64,000 bases of DNA from Dermabacteraceae bacterium TAE3-ERU27 (GCA_019218415.1 JAHUUL010000003.1:62001-126000), one strand, 5' to 3'; counted from the stretch's first letter, positions 54,709 to 64,000 are shown. Notes: generated by a model from the sequence alone, not told the origin. Translations and numbers: made by a program.

Positions 54709-55092
54709 GTGCCGCGCGGCAAGGTTAAGTTCTACGACTCCGAAAAAGGCTTCGGCTTCATCACCGACGAAGAGGGCGGCAGCGTCTACCTGCACGCTTC
54801 CGTTTTGCCCGCCGGTCAAACCAACCTGCGCCCCGGCGCCAAGGTCGAATTCGATGTGGTGGATGGTCGACGCGGTGCGCAGGCGCTTTCGGTACGACTG
54901 CTCGAACCCGCCCCCTCGATCATGCGCGCCAAGCGCAAGAAGCCGGAAGACATGGCTGTGATCGTGGAAGACCTAATCAAACTGCTCGACGGCGCATCCA
55001 ATAGCCTGCGCCGCGGGCGCTACCCGGAGCGTCGCAACGCGGAGAAGATTGCTTCCGTGCTGCGCGCTGTCGCTGACGATTTCGAGGCTTAA
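54709..55092 (+). CDS. Cold-shock domain protein with C-terminal extension
   Basis: A 127-residue RNA/DNA-binding protein. The N-terminal cold-shock domain (about 1-66) has KVKFYDSEKGFGFI and VYLHASVL, the RNP motifs. The C-terminal part (about 70-127) is a helical extension found in the actinobacterial CspB-type group. The start is GTG (MPRGKVKFY) after a GGGGG site. An upstream ATG at 54664 would add a non-family tail. The DUF3027 gene follows after 3 nt, a conserved pairing in actinobacteria. Confidence 0.92.
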   Translation: MPRGKVKFYDSEKGFGFITDEEGGSVYLHASVLPAGQTNLRPGAKVEFDVVDGRRGAQALSVRLLEPAPSIMRAKRKKPEDMAVIVEDLIKLLDGASNSLRRGRYPERRNAEKIASVLRAVADDFEA

Positions 55093-55095
55093 ATA

Positions 55096-55962
55096 ATGGC
55101 AACCCCCAAGCTTGATGCGATCGGTGCCGAAGCGGTGGAGATCGCCGCGCAGGCGCTCGCCGACGTCACCCTGCCGGGCCAGGTGGGTGCGCACGTGCGC
55201 GTGGAACCGGGGCCTGACCGCCTCGTGAACCACGTTTTCGAGTGCACTATGCCCGGCTACCGGGGATGGCACTGGGTGGCTACCCTGGCGCGGGCTCCCC
55301 GCGCTAAGACGGCCACCGTCTGCGAAACGATGCTGATGCCGGGCGAAGGGGCACTGCTGGCACCCGAATGGGAGCCGTGGGCTAAGCGGCTGCGCCCGTC
55401 GGACGTCGGGGTGGACGATGAGCTTCCCTTCATCGCGCAGGACGAACGCCTGGATCAGGCGTTCGAGCAGTCCGCGCGCGACGAAAAAGACGAGGACGCC
55501 GCCACCACCTGGGAGATCGGGCTGGGGCGCAAGCGCGTGCTCAACCGGATCGGCCGTCAGATGGCCGCCACCCGCTGGGACGAGGGCGAATTCGGCCCCC
55601 GGGCGATTTCCGCGCGCGGGCGCGAGGAACACGCTGCCGGGCAGTGCGCCGCCTGCGGTTTCCTGCTGCAGATCGCGGGTTCGCTACGCCAGGCGTTCGG
55701 GGTTTGCTCCAACGAATGGTCCCCGGCCGACGGCCGCGTGGTTTCCCTGGGCTACGGTTGCGGCGCGCATTCCGAAACCGAACCGGAACACTCCCGCGAC
55801 ACCCCGGAAGAGCATGTTGTGCTCGATGAGATGAAGGTGGACTTCGTCGATAGGGGAGAGGAAGAGGAACCCGCCCAGGAGTCCGCGCGCCCCGAAGCGC
55901 GCGAGGGCGAAGAAGAGTCTCCCGAAACGGCGGAAAAAGCTAACGACTCCGCGGACGCATAG
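55096..55962 (+). CDS. DUF3027 family protein
   Basis: A 288-residue protein of unknown function found next to cold-shock genes in actinobacteria. Conserved pieces: GYRGWHWVATLARAPR, ETMLMPGEGALLAPEWEPW, and a Cys-rich segment CAACGFLLQ...CSNEWSPADGR...GYGCGAH that could bind zinc. The C-terminal 55 residues are strongly acidic (Glu/Asp-rich) and probably disordered. Translation is probably coupled to the cold-shock gene. Confidence 0.9.
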   Translation: MATPKLDAIGAEAVEIAAQALADVTLPGQVGAHVRVEPGPDRLVNHVFECTMPGYRGWHWVATLARAPRAKTATVCETMLMPGEGALLAPEWEPWAKRLRPSDVGVDDELPFIAQDERLDQAFEQSARDEKDEDAATTWEIGLGRKRVLNRIGRQMAATRWDEGEFGPRAISARGREEHAAGQCAACGFLLQIAGSLRQAFGVCSNEWSPADGRVVSLGYGCGAHSETEPEHSRDTPEEHVVLDEMKVDFVDRGEEEEPAQESARPEAREGEEESPETAEKANDSADA

Positions 55963-55989
55963 GGAGAATCCGCGCGGGCGTTTTTCGCT

Positions 55990-57123
55990 TTAGGAAACGG
56001 CGTTCCTGGCCAGGAGCGCCTCCAGCGCCAGCAGCACCGGCACGTTTCCGGCGATCCTTTCCCTGGCGGTCTGCACCGCCTCCATCTTGGCCACCACGCT
56101 GCGAGCGCTTTCGCGTTCTGCCGCGGAGCGAACCTCGTCGGCCAGCTGGGTGTTAACCAGTTGCACGTCGCCCCCGAACAGGGTCACGGAGATGTCGCGG
56201 TAAACGGAATAGAGATCGATCAGGTTCCGGTCGATCACGTCGCGCACCGTGCGGGTGCGGCGCTTCTTTTGGTCGTCCTCCAAAGTCTTTAACTGGCCGC
56301 GCAGGGCGGGCGGGATAGCGCCCCCCTCCACGCCGGCGCTGCGCAGGAAATCCTCGCGTTCGCGCGCGTCCAGTTCATCGCAGGTTTCTCCCGCCTCCAG
56401 GGAGGCGTCATCCACCAGCTGCGCCGCCCGCAGCACCGCGTCGCCCGCCGTGTGCACGCTGAACGGGATGCGCACGATCGCCTCGCGCCGCTGCCAGGCC
56501 TGCGGGTGCAGCGCGTAGCGCCTAGCCAGCCCGATGTGTCCCTGCGCCGCCCGCGCTGCCCTTTCCGCGGCCGATGGTTCCACGCCATCGCGCCGCACCA
56601 AAAGATCCGCCACGGCCTCCACCGGCGGCGTCACCAGGGAAACCACGCGGCAGCGCGAACGGATGGTTTGCGCCAGGTCCTGCGGGCTGGGGGCGCAAAG
56701 CACCCAGACCGTGTGGGGCGGCGGTTCCTCGATCGATTTCAAAAGCACGTTGAAAGTGCCCTCGGTCATGCGGTCCGCGTCCTCCATCACGATCACGCGC
56801 CAATCGGCGGTGCCGGGGGAACGCTGCGCCACCTGGATGAGCGAGCGCACTTCGTCCTTGGAGAGCGAGAGCTTGTCGGTGCGCACCAGGGAAACGTCCG
56901 GGTGCGTGCCCGCGAGCGCGGTGCGGCAGGCGTTGCAGTGGCCGCAGCCCTCTCGCGTCTCGCAGACCAGGGTGGCGGCGAAAGCGGCCGCTGCCACGGA
57001 GCGGCCCGAACCGGGAGGACCGGTCAGCAGCCAGGCGTGCGCCATGGCGCCACCCGGCCGGGTGGCCTGGCGGAGGGTGTGCACGGCCTGCTTTTGGCCG
57101 ATCACGTTCTCCCAGACGCTCAC
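55990..57123 (-). CDS. holB: DNA polymerase III subunit delta'
   Basis: A clamp-loader subunit, 377 residues. AAA+ fold with the P-loop-like GPPGSGRS, where the usual Lys is Arg, consistent with delta' not hydrolysing ATP. A zinc motif lies in CETREGCGHCNACR, and ADRMTEGTFNVLLKSIEEPP is the box preceding the sensor. The start is GTG (MSVWENVIG) overlapping the tmk stop as GTGA. An upstream in-frame start is possible but unlike the family. Same transcript as topA-tmk is likely. Confidence 0.93.
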   Translation of the reverse strand: MSVWENVIGQKQAVHTLRQATRPGGAMAHAWLLTGPPGSGRSVAAAAFAATLVCETREGCGHCNACRTALAGTHPDVSLVRTDKLSLSKDEVRSLIQVAQRSPGTADWRVIVMEDADRMTEGTFNVLLKSIEEPPPHTVWVLCAPSPQDLAQTIRSRCRVVSLVTPPVEAVADLLVRRDGVEPSAAERAARAAQGHIGLARRYALHPQAWQRREAIVRIPFSVHTAGDAVLRAAQLVDDASLEAGETCDELDAREREDFLRSAGVEGGAIPPALRGQLKTLEDDQKKRRTRTVRDVIDRNLIDLYSVYRDISVTLFGGDVQLVNTQLADEVRSAAERESARSVVAKMEAVQTARERIAGNVPVLLALEALLARNAVS

Positions 57124-57785
57124 GGGCGTTCCGCCCACTTTTCGATCTCGGTGGTGAAGACCAGTTTGAGCGCGGCAAAAACCTCCTCCACGCTGCGGCT
57201 CGCATCGATCACCCGCCAGCGGTGCGGCTCGGCGGCGGCCCGCTCACGGAAAACCCGGCGCACGGCTTCGTGAAAATCGTCCCCGGCAGATTCGATCCGA
57301 TCCTCGGTTTCACCGCGCCCGGCAAGCCTGCGGGCGCGGGCGTCTGCCGCGGAAATGTCTAGCAGCACCGTGACGTCGGGCAGCAGCCCCTGGGTGGCCC
57401 AGAGGGAAATCTCTTCGATGTCCGTGGGGGATAGCTCGCCTCGGCTCCCCTGGTAGGCGATGGAGGAATCCAGGTAGCGATCCGTAATGACTACCTCGCC
57501 GCGTTCCAGCGCCGGGCGGATTACGGTAGCCACGTGGTGCGCGCGGTCGCCCGCGTACAGCAGCGCCTCCGCGCGGGGGTCCACGTGTTCGGAATGCAGC
57601 AGCGTCTCGCGCACCGCCGCGCCGAGCGGGGTGCCGCCGGGCTCGCGGCTAAACACGGGCGGGTAGCGCAGCGGGCTGCCCGGCCCGGAAAGCCAGTCCC
57701 GCAGCAGACCTAGCTGCGTTGTCTTACCGGCACCGTCGCCCCCTTCGACGCTGATGAACAGGCCGTGGCGGGAAGAGGCGGTCAT
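57120..57785 (-). CDS. tmk: Thymidylate kinase
   Basis: Phosphorylates dTMP to dTDP. The 221-residue protein has the P-loop EGGDGAGKTTQ, ITDRYLDSSIAYQGS (DRY/H motif) and a LID-region arginine-rich stretch RARRLAGRGETEDRIE. The start is the ATG giving MTASSRHG. A TTG seven codons earlier is possible but has no advantage. It overlaps holB by GTGA. Confidence 0.95.
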   Translation of the reverse strand: MTASSRHGLFISVEGGDGAGKTTQLGLLRDWLSGPGSPLRYPPVFSREPGGTPLGAAVRETLLHSEHVDPRAEALLYAGDRAHHVATVIRPALERGEVVITDRYLDSSIAYQGSRGELSPTDIEEISLWATQGLLPDVTVLLDISAADARARRLAGRGETEDRIESAGDDFHEAVRRVFRERAAAEPHRWRVIDASRSVEEVFAALKLVFTTEIEKWAERP

Positions 57786-57856
57786 GGCGTTATCCAATCT
57801 GCTCAACGTGTGCGCCCGGCGTGGGGCGCATACGAAAACCTGCTATTTTCCCGAAC

Positions 57857-60538
57857 CTATTTAGAGTCGGTGCTTTTCTTAGCGGTGGTCTTTTTAGCGG
57901 TAGCGGTCTTTTTCTTGGTGGTGGCCTTCTTGCGCGTGGTGGTGCGCTTCTTGGCCGGTCCCTTAGCCCGCTTTTCCGCCAGGCGTTCCACCGCTACCTC
58001 GTGGGTTAGCTCCTCCAGAACATCGTCCTTGCGCAGCGTCACGTTGGTGGTGCCGTCGGTAATGTACGGGCCGAAACGCCCGTCCTTAACCACGATCGGT
58101 TTTTCGCTGGTCGGGTCCACGCCCAGCTCTTTCAGCGGCGGCTTCGCGGCGGCGCGGCCGCGCTGCTTCGGCTGGGCATAGATCGCCTCGGCTTCTTCCA
58201 GCGTGATCGTCAGCAGCTTCTCTTCCGCATCGAGCGTGCGCGAGTCGGTGCCCTTCTTGAGGTACGGACCGAAGCGGCCGTTCTGTGCCGTGATCTCGGT
58301 GCCGTCGGCTGCGGTGCCGACTACGCGGGGCAGCGAAAGCAGCTGCAGCGCCTGCTCCAGGTTCACGGTGGCCAGGTCCATCGACTTAAACAGGGAAGCG
58401 GTGCGCGGCTTGGGGCGCTTCGACTTCGGCGTGGCGTCGTCCGGTTCCGGCAGCACCTCGGTGACGTAGGGGCCGTAGCGGCCGTCCTTCGCGACGATAT
58501 CGTGCCCGCTCACCGGGTCGGTTCCCAGCACGCGGCCGTCGTCCTTTTGCCGCTCCAGCAGCTCCTGGGCCTTTTCCACGGTCAGTTCGTCGGGCGCGAT
58601 GTCGTCCGGCACGGAGGCGCGGACGGGATCGTCGCTGCCCTCCACCTGGCGCTCCACGTAGGCACCGTAGCGGCCCACGCGCAGGGTGATGCCCTCGCCG
58701 ATCGGAATCGAGTTCACCGCGCGGGCGTCGATATCGCCCAGATTTTCCACGATGTGTTTAAGGCCCTGCAGCGAATCGCCGTCTCCGAAGTAGAAGCTGT
58801 GCAGCCAGGCGGCGCGCTGCATCCTGCCCTCTGCGATCTGGTCTAGATCCGCCTCCATCTGCGCGGTGAAGTCGTAATCCACCAGGTAGGCCAGGTTCTC
58901 CACCAGCAGACGAACGACGGCGAAAGCCAGCCAGCTGGGCACCAGCGCGCTGCCGCGACGCAGCACGTAGCCGCGGTCCTGAATCACCGAAATGGTGGCG
59001 GCGTAGGTGGAGGGGCGACCGATGCCGCGTTCCTCCAGCGCCCGCACCAGGGAGGCCTCGGTGTAGCGCGGCGGCGGGGAGGTCACGTGGCCATCGCTGG
59101 TGACCTCTCCCAGCGGCAGCTGCTGTCCCTCGGCCAGTTCCGGCAGGCGCTTTTCGGAATCAGAGTCATCGCCGTAACGGGAGACGTCGCGGCCCTCCTC
59201 GTAGGCGGCCAGGAAGCCACGGAAAGTAATGACGGTGCCGGACGCGGAGAACGTGGCGGTCTGGCCTGCGGCGGGCACGTCAACTTTTACGGAAGCCGTG
59301 GAACCCTTGGCGTCGGCCATCTGAGAAGCGATGGTGCGCTTCCAGATGAGTTCGTAGAGGCGGCGTTCGTCGCCCGTCAGCGGGGTGTCCTGGGGCCGAC
59401 GGAACGATTCACCAGCCGGACGGATCGCCTCGTGCGCCTCTTGCGCGCTCTGCGACTTGTTGGCGTAGTAGCGCGGCTTCTCCGGCACCGAATCCGCGCC
59501 GTAAAGCTCCGCGGCCTGGGCGCGCGCCGCACGGATCGCCTCGCCCGATAGCGTTACCGAGTCGGTACGCATATAGGTGATGTAACCGTTTTCGTACAGC
59601 GACTGCGCGGTGCGCATCGTCTGGCGCGCCCCGAGGCGCAGCTTGCGCGACGCCTCCTGCTGCAGCGAAGAAGTGGTGAAGGGGGCGGCGGGGCGGCGGG
59701 TGTAGGGCTTAGTTTCGACGCTCGCGACCTTGCCTGCGGCCCCTGCCAGGGCGTCGCGCAGCGCGTTCGCGTCGGCCTCGCTCAGTACGCGGGCCCCCTT
59801 GGTCTTGAGCTCGCCCGCGTCGTTGAAGTCGCGGCCGGTGGCCACCTTCGCGCCGTCGAGCGCGCTCAGGCGCGCGGTGAAAGGCTGCGTGTCGGGGGAG
59901 AACGTGGCGGTCAGATCCCAGTAGTTGGCGGCCACGAACGCCATGCGTTCCTGTTCGCGCTCAACCACCAGGCGGGTCGCTACCGACTGCACGCGGCCGG
60001 CGGAAAGGCCGGCTTTGACCTTGCGCCACAGCACCGGGGAGACCTCGTAGCCGTAGAGACGGTCCAGGATGCGACGGGTTTCCTGCGCGTCCACCAGGCG
60101 GTCGTCTACCTCGCGGGTTTCCTGCACCGCGCGCTGGATGGCTTCCTTCGTGATCTCGTGGAACACCATGCGGTGCACCGGCAGGCTCTTAGCGGGCTTG
60201 AGCGTCTTGAGGAGGTGCCAGGCGATAGCCTCCCCCTCGCGGTCCTCATCTGTTGCGAGGTAGAGGGCGTCGGCCTGCTTCATCAGCTTGCGCAGTTCCG
60301 CGACGGTCTTTTTCTTTTCCGCGTTAACCACGTAGTAGGGCTCGAAATCGTTGTCTACATCGACAGCGAACTTGCCGAAAGGCCCCTTCTTCATGTCGGC
60401 AGGTAGCTCGGAAGGCTGGGGCAGATCCCGGATATGGCCGACGGACGCGGCCACCATGTAGTCCTTGCCCAGATACTTCTCGATGGTGCGAGCCTTCGCG
60501 GGAGACTCGACGATAACTAGATGCCGACCAGAGGTCAC
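57857..60538 (-). CDS. topA: DNA topoisomerase I
   Basis: A type IA topoisomerase that relaxes negative supercoils, 893 residues. TOPRIM motifs LVIVESPAKARTIEKYLG and ATDEDREGEAIAWHLL. The active-site tyrosine is in YITYMRTDSV. Repeated C-terminal domains carry GRFGPYI/GRYGPYV. The last 35 residues are a Lys/Thr tail, typical of actinobacteria. The start is GTG (MTSGRHLV), with AGGA 10 nt upstream. The frame continues 81 codons upstream, but that part overlaps the divergent control region without family similarity. Confidence 0.97.
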   Translation of the reverse strand: MTSGRHLVIVESPAKARTIEKYLGKDYMVAASVGHIRDLPQPSELPADMKKGPFGKFAVDVDNDFEPYYVVNAEKKKTVAELRKLMKQADALYLATDEDREGEAIAWHLLKTLKPAKSLPVHRMVFHEITKEAIQRAVQETREVDDRLVDAQETRRILDRLYGYEVSPVLWRKVKAGLSAGRVQSVATRLVVEREQERMAFVAANYWDLTATFSPDTQPFTARLSALDGAKVATGRDFNDAGELKTKGARVLSEADANALRDALAGAAGKVASVETKPYTRRPAAPFTTSSLQQEASRKLRLGARQTMRTAQSLYENGYITYMRTDSVTLSGEAIRAARAQAAELYGADSVPEKPRYYANKSQSAQEAHEAIRPAGESFRRPQDTPLTGDERRLYELIWKRTIASQMADAKGSTASVKVDVPAAGQTATFSASGTVITFRGFLAAYEEGRDVSRYGDDSDSEKRLPELAEGQQLPLGEVTSDGHVTSPPPRYTEASLVRALEERGIGRPSTYAATISVIQDRGYVLRRGSALVPSWLAFAVVRLLVENLAYLVDYDFTAQMEADLDQIAEGRMQRAAWLHSFYFGDGDSLQGLKHIVENLGDIDARAVNSIPIGEGITLRVGRYGAYVERQVEGSDDPVRASVPDDIAPDELTVEKAQELLERQKDDGRVLGTDPVSGHDIVAKDGRYGPYVTEVLPEPDDATPKSKRPKPRTASLFKSMDLATVNLEQALQLLSLPRVVGTAADGTEITAQNGRFGPYLKKGTDSRTLDAEEKLLTITLEEAEAIYAQPKQRGRAAAKPPLKELGVDPTSEKPIVVKDGRFGPYITDGTTNVTLRKDDVLEELTHEVAVERLAEKRAKGPAKKRTTTRKKATTKKKTATAKKTTAKKSTDSK

Positions 60539-60566
60539 GAGCGGCACTTCCTTTACTAAACGGTGT

Positions 60567-61481
60567 TCACTCAATGCTTTCACCGTACACGGTTTGCGGG
60601 GTAACGGTGGGCGCGCCTGTGGGGACGCCATCGGCTGCGGTACGGAAAAGGGATACCCCAGAAAGGTAAAGCACGCTCGTGCCGGCCAGCAAAAGCAACG
60701 TTGCCAGGTAGGCGGTAAAGCGCTGCGCGGGGTCCGTGAGCAGCAGCGGAGAGGGGACGAAGATAACCAGGGCGAGGACACCGGCCAGGATCGTCAGCGC
60801 CGCGAAGGCTATCTGCGCGGTCAGGGCGACGTCGCTCGCGGTGGTGACGCAAGACGCGGAAATAGCCGATTCGCGCCGCCTGATCCAGCTCGCGGACGCC
60901 AGGAACAGCAGCGACCAGCACGCGGTCACGCCTATCGCGCCCAGCACGTCGCTCGGGCGGTGCCAACCGTCGATCATGGTGGCCGTGCCGGTCAGGGTCA
61001 GCCAGGCCGCCCCCAACAGGGACACCCAGGGGCGCAGCTTGGGCGGGGAGACCAGTACGAACACGGTGGCGATGGACGCGGCGATGGTGGTGTGTCCGGA
61101 GGGAAAAGAATTGGGCGTGGCTTCCAGCCCGGTGGCGAGGGTTTCGCGGGAAAGCACGAACCTTTTCACCACCTGGGTGGAGAGGTTTGCGCCCGCCACC
61201 AGCGCCAGCATGGAAAGTGCCAGGGGCACCCGGCCGCGCAGCAGGGCCCAGAGCACGGCCACCGCCAGCGCGCCCACGATGAAGGGAATCCCGATCACGT
61301 TAAGCACCGGATACACCAGTTCGTGCAGCGGTCCGCGATCGGCGCGCGCCCCGAGCATGGCCAGTTCGTCGAGCCGCTGGCCGCGCGGGGTTTTTACCGC
61401 CGCCCAGGCCAGCGCGGCGGTGGTTCCCGCCGCAGCCACGCTGCCCAGCAACGCGTAGAGGGCGTTTCGGCCGTGGTTCAT
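60567..61481 (-). CDS. PAP2-family phosphatase, membrane
   Basis: A 304-residue membrane protein with about seven helices and the PAP2 lipid-phosphatase signature: VKRFVLSRE (KxxxxxxR variant), PSGHTTIA, and DGWHRPSDVLGA with the catalytic histidine. Probably dephosphorylates undecaprenyl pyrophosphate or another lipid phosphate. It overlaps the methyltransferase stop by 4 nt (ATGA), so they are coupled. Confidence 0.9.
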   Translation of the reverse strand: MNHGRNALYALLGSVAAAGTTAALAWAAVKTPRGQRLDELAMLGARADRGPLHELVYPVLNVIGIPFIVGALAVAVLWALLRGRVPLALSMLALVAGANLSTQVVKRFVLSRETLATGLEATPNSFPSGHTTIAASIATVFVLVSPPKLRPWVSLLGAAWLTLTGTATMIDGWHRPSDVLGAIGVTACWSLLFLASASWIRRRESAISASCVTTASDVALTAQIAFAALTILAGVLALVIFVPSPLLLTDPAQRFTAYLATLLLLAGTSVLYLSGVSLFRTAADGVPTGAPTVTPQTVYGESIE

Positions 61482-63028
61482 GATGCTTCCCCGTTCGCTG
61501 GCGCTTCCGTTTGCGTTAGGGTGAGCACGCCGCAGCGCAGCCAGGCGCGCACGGCGGGGAGCAGCCGTGGGGCGAGGTCGTCCTCTTCCAGCAGCGCCCC
61601 CAGCGCCGCCAGAATCTGGCCGACGCTAAGTTCGCCGTCGCAGGCCCCCAGCAATGCGGCCTCTTCCGGCGTCAGCGCGAGCGTGCGGTGAAAGCCCGCG
61701 CCCTGCACCAGTTCGATCACCAGCGGGCTGTCGGGACGGCCCGGCAGCAGGTGGCGGCGCTCCATCACGTCCTGCGCGCGCACGCAGCGCGCGGCCAGCA
61801 AATCGTGATCGCTAAGCGCCGCCAGGCGCACGCTTTCATCCAGCGTGGCCGTAACGTGCGCGGCCATGCGGGGAGCCAGAGCCCCCGTCAGTTCCTCGCA
61901 GGTGATGTTTTCCCCGGGCAGTGCGGCGGCGAGCCGACGCACGAACAGGTAACCAAAGCCGATCCGGGAAACGCCGCGGGAGGAAAAGTCGGTCAGGTAG
62001 GCGCAAAGTCTCGCGGGTAGCTGCGGGGAAGTATCGGTGATCCCGCCATCGCGCAGCCAGCGCCGGGCGTAGGAAAGCGTATCCAGCGCGTCGCGCTGCA
62101 CCACCCAGGAAACCAGCGGCGGCAGGCCGGGAGCGCTCAGCCAGGCCCTGGGGTGCGTATCCCAGGCCGCGTTATCCGGGATCTCCCAGTTGCCGAGCAA
62201 AACCAGATTGCCGCCCACCGCCAAATGCTTCGGCAGCGCGGTAAGCAGTTCCTGCAGCAGCGCGTCCCCCGCGTGGGAAGTCTCCCGATAGGTGTGCTTG
62301 TCTTCCCCGGGAGGGGAAATCACGAACGGCGGGTTACTCACGATCAACGCGAACTCTTCGCCCGTGAGCGGTTCGGTGAGGGAGCCGAGGCGCGTCTCGA
62401 TAGCAAGCCCGTTCAGGGCCGCATTGAAGCTGGCAAAGCCGAGGGCACGCCGCGAAACGTCCGTAGCCACCACGCGCTTCGCGTGGCGTGCCAGGTGCAG
62501 CGCCTGAACGCCGCAACCGGTGCCGACGTCGGCCGCGCTAGATACGGGGGTGCGCGGCGTGAGCTGCGCAAGCGTACGCGACGCCCCGCCCACACCCATC
62601 ACGTGATCGGGGCCGAGAGGTTTGCCGGTGGCTACCTCGCGCAGGTCGGAGGCCAGCCACCAGTCGGCCTCTCCCAGTTCGTCGTGCACCTGGTAGGGGC
62701 GCAGCTCCACCAGGGCGCGGCAGCCACCGTTCTCGGTGTGGGAAAGCAGCCCCAGTTCCTGTGCTCCCGCGGAGGTTAACGTGGGCAGCAGCGAATCTAT
62801 CTCCGCGCCGCTCAGTTCCTCTCCCAAGGTGAAAAGGGCCAGCAGCCGCAGGCACGGTGCGGCGGCGTCGGCGCGCGCTGCGAGCAGGGCGGGCGCGGTA
62901 AATTCCTGCGCGTAGGCGTCGGCCGCGCTTTCCCCGAGCTGCATCCGCAGGGAAAGCTCCGTGTAGCGTGCCGCTGTCAGATCGGCGCGCAGGGCGGCCA
63001 GCAGGTCGCAGGAGGTAGCTAGAGGCAT
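61478..63028 (-). CDS. Class I SAM-dependent methyltransferase (HemK/RsmC-like)
   Basis: A 516-residue protein. An N-terminal helical part of unknown fold (about 1-140) precedes a SAM domain with AADVGTGCGVQALHLARHA and the NPPF motif in IVSNPPFVISPPGED, the type that methylates nitrogen in nucleic acids or glutamine. The C-terminal 200 residues are a winged-helix-like region. The start is ATG (MPLATSCD). No ribosome site is visible, so it may be leaderless. An earlier ATG would add 30 unrelated residues. The target is unknown. Confidence 0.88.
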   Translation of the reverse strand: MPLATSCDLLAALRADLTAARYTELSLRMQLGESAADAYAQEFTAPALLAARADAAAPCLRLLALFTLGEELSGAEIDSLLPTLTSAGAQELGLLSHTENGGCRALVELRPYQVHDELGEADWWLASDLREVATGKPLGPDHVMGVGGASRTLAQLTPRTPVSSAADVGTGCGVQALHLARHAKRVVATDVSRRALGFASFNAALNGLAIETRLGSLTEPLTGEEFALIVSNPPFVISPPGEDKHTYRETSHAGDALLQELLTALPKHLAVGGNLVLLGNWEIPDNAAWDTHPRAWLSAPGLPPLVSWVVQRDALDTLSYARRWLRDGGITDTSPQLPARLCAYLTDFSSRGVSRIGFGYLFVRRLAAALPGENITCEELTGALAPRMAAHVTATLDESVRLAALSDHDLLAARCVRAQDVMERRHLLPGRPDSPLVIELVQGAGFHRTLALTPEEAALLGACDGELSVGQILAALGALLEEDDLAPRLLPAVRAWLRCGVLTLTQTEAPANGEAS

Positions 63029-63160
63029 ACTTAAATTGTGCACACATAACGGTTTGTCAGGCCGGTACGCCACACATAACCTTTCCCATAAATTGCCTCC
63101 GGGCCGAGAACGCGGCACCGGACGGCAGGTAAACGAGCAAAAGGCAGGTTAAGTAACCGC

Positions 63161-64000
63161 ATGCAAGCCAGAAACCCACTGCTGCGCATGCTCACCGCGC
63201 CACCCCAGCGGCGCGGCTGCCTGCGACACGTGGAGAACGTTCCGGCCCGATCGGCCCGCTACGCCGACATTCCCGACTGGGTTAGCCCCGGCCTGCGCCG
63301 GGCGCTGCACGCACGCGGCGTGGAAAGGCTATGGAGCCACCAGGCGCAGGCAGCAGAGCTTGCCCACGCGGGCAGGGACGTTGTGATCGCCACCGGGACG
63401 GCATCCGGCAAATCCCTCGGCTACCTGCTGCCGGTGCTCAGCGCCCTACAGGAGGGCGGGCGAGACGTAAACGGCAGGGCGCCCAGCGCGATCTATCTTT
63501 CGCCGAGCAAGGCGCTCGCCGCAGACCAGTATGCGGCGATGTCGGAACTCATCACGGCGGGGGAACTGGGCGGGGTACGCGCCCGCGTCTACGACGGCGA
63601 CACCCCCAGCGAGGAACGCCGCTGGGCGCGCAGACACGCAAACCTACTGCTCACCAACCCCGACATGCTGCACCACGCCCTGCTGCCGGGGCACGAACAG
63701 GCAACGCGTTTTTGGCGGGGCCTCAAATACGTGGTGATCGACGAATGCCACAGCTACCGGGGAGTGTTCGGGGCGCACGTTTCCCTGGTGCTGCGCAGGC
63801 TGCGGCGGATAGCCGCCCGCTACGGTGCGGAACCGACGTTCATCCTGGCCTCCGCCACCAGCGCCGACCCGGCGCTGAGCGCTTCCCGGCTGATCGGGCG
63901 CGCAGTGGCCGCCATCACCGAGGACGGATCGCCGCGCGGCGGGCTTACGTTCGCGCTCTGGGACCCGGTGGACCCGGAAGACGAAACTAAGCGCAGACCC
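63161..64000 (+). CDS. DEAD-box/DUF1998-type helicase, C-terminus beyond window
   Basis: The first 280 codons of a large helicase, open to the right edge. The N-terminus MQARNPLLRMLTAPPQ is followed by the Q-like motif RLWSHQAQAAEL, Walker A ATGTASGKS (about residue 78), LSPSKALAADQ, LLTNPDMLH, motif II VIDECHSYRGVFG (DECH) and motif III ASATS. This is the Hrq1/YprA-like (Rv3649) family found divergent from topA-holB in other actinobacteria. GTAACC precedes the ATG and no strong ribosome site is present. Confidence 0.93.
   Translation, partial: MQARNPLLRMLTAPPQRRGCLRHVENVPARSARYADIPDWVSPGLRRALHARGVERLWSHQAQAAELAHAGRDVVIATGTASGKSLGYLLPVLSALQEGGRDVNGRAPSAIYLSPSKALAADQYAAMSELITAGELGGVRARVYDGDTPSEERRWARRHANLLLTNPDMLHHALLPGHEQATRFWRGLKYVVIDECHSYRGVFGAHVSLVLRRLRRIAARYGAEPTFILASATSADPALSASRLIGRAVAAITEDGSPRGGLTFALWDPVDPEDETKRRP

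Noticed and set aside
60539-60781. 81-codon N-terminal extension of topA
   Set aside because: It is Cys/Trp/Pro-rich, unlike TopA, and it overlaps the end of the PAP2 gene. The GTG at 60538 has a ribosome site.

Overview
The window is a continuous piece of a high-GC actinobacterial chromosome. The evidence is the fhaA-fhaB-pstP-rodA-pbpA-pknA order, a WhiB regulator, a Crp beside RidA and ponA, a ferrochelatase with a C-terminal Cys cluster, and a complete coproporphyrin-dependent heme pathway. The S-layer-homology sialidase and CshA-repeat surface protein suggest a host-associated Actinomycetaceae-type bacterium (Actinotignum/Actinobaculum/Trueperella-like). The genus is an inference. I see no insertion sequence, prophage, CRISPR array or rRNA. 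The only tRNA is tRNA-Pro(CGG).

Layout. 1-6322 (minus): cell-wall growth and Ser/Thr phosphorylation operon, cut at the left edge inside pknA. 6440-7252: a serine hydrolase. 7312-19016: all nine heme genes, hemL-hemB-hemD, then an alanine-type symporter, then hemE-hemY-hemQ-hemH-hemC divergent from hemA. Together they run Glu-tRNA to ALA to coproporphyrin to coproheme to heme. 19367-20659: M18 aminopeptidase. 20680-29922: surface-glycan island (DUF6541 membrane protein, two GT2 enzymes, DUF2304, UDP-GlcNAc 2-epimerase, flippase, SGNH acyltransferase). 30055-31353: tgt.

32106-37624 holds a three-gene SMC-type operon, jetA-jetB-jetC (Wadjet / MksFEB family). The nuclease gene jetD that normally completes it is not present. 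The gene in its place overlaps jetC by 4 nt and encodes a secreted CshA-repeat surface protein. This is the most unusual feature of the window. Next come a LytR_C protein, a GH20 hexosaminidase, an NlpC/P60 hydrolase with four peptidoglycan-binding repeats, an APC permease and tRNA-Pro.

45468-51338 matches a conserved actinobacterial neighbourhood (metallophosphoesterase, ponA, whiB4/wblA, small DUF4177-like protein, RidA, MBL-fold protein, crp), but the MBL protein has lost almost all its metal ligands. 51660-54467 is a sialidase with SLH repeats behind an elaborate promoter region. 54709-64000 is housekeeping: cold-shock protein, DUF3027, holB, tmk, topA, PAP2 phosphatase, a methyltransferase, and the start of a DEAD-box/DUF1998-type helicase cut by the right edge.

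Non-coding signals worth attention are a hairpin over a possible hemE start, a four-copy 22-nt repeat downstream of the epimerase gene, an AT-rich palindrome between the NlpC/P60 and permease genes, and a G-rich tract plus palindromes before the sialidase gene.
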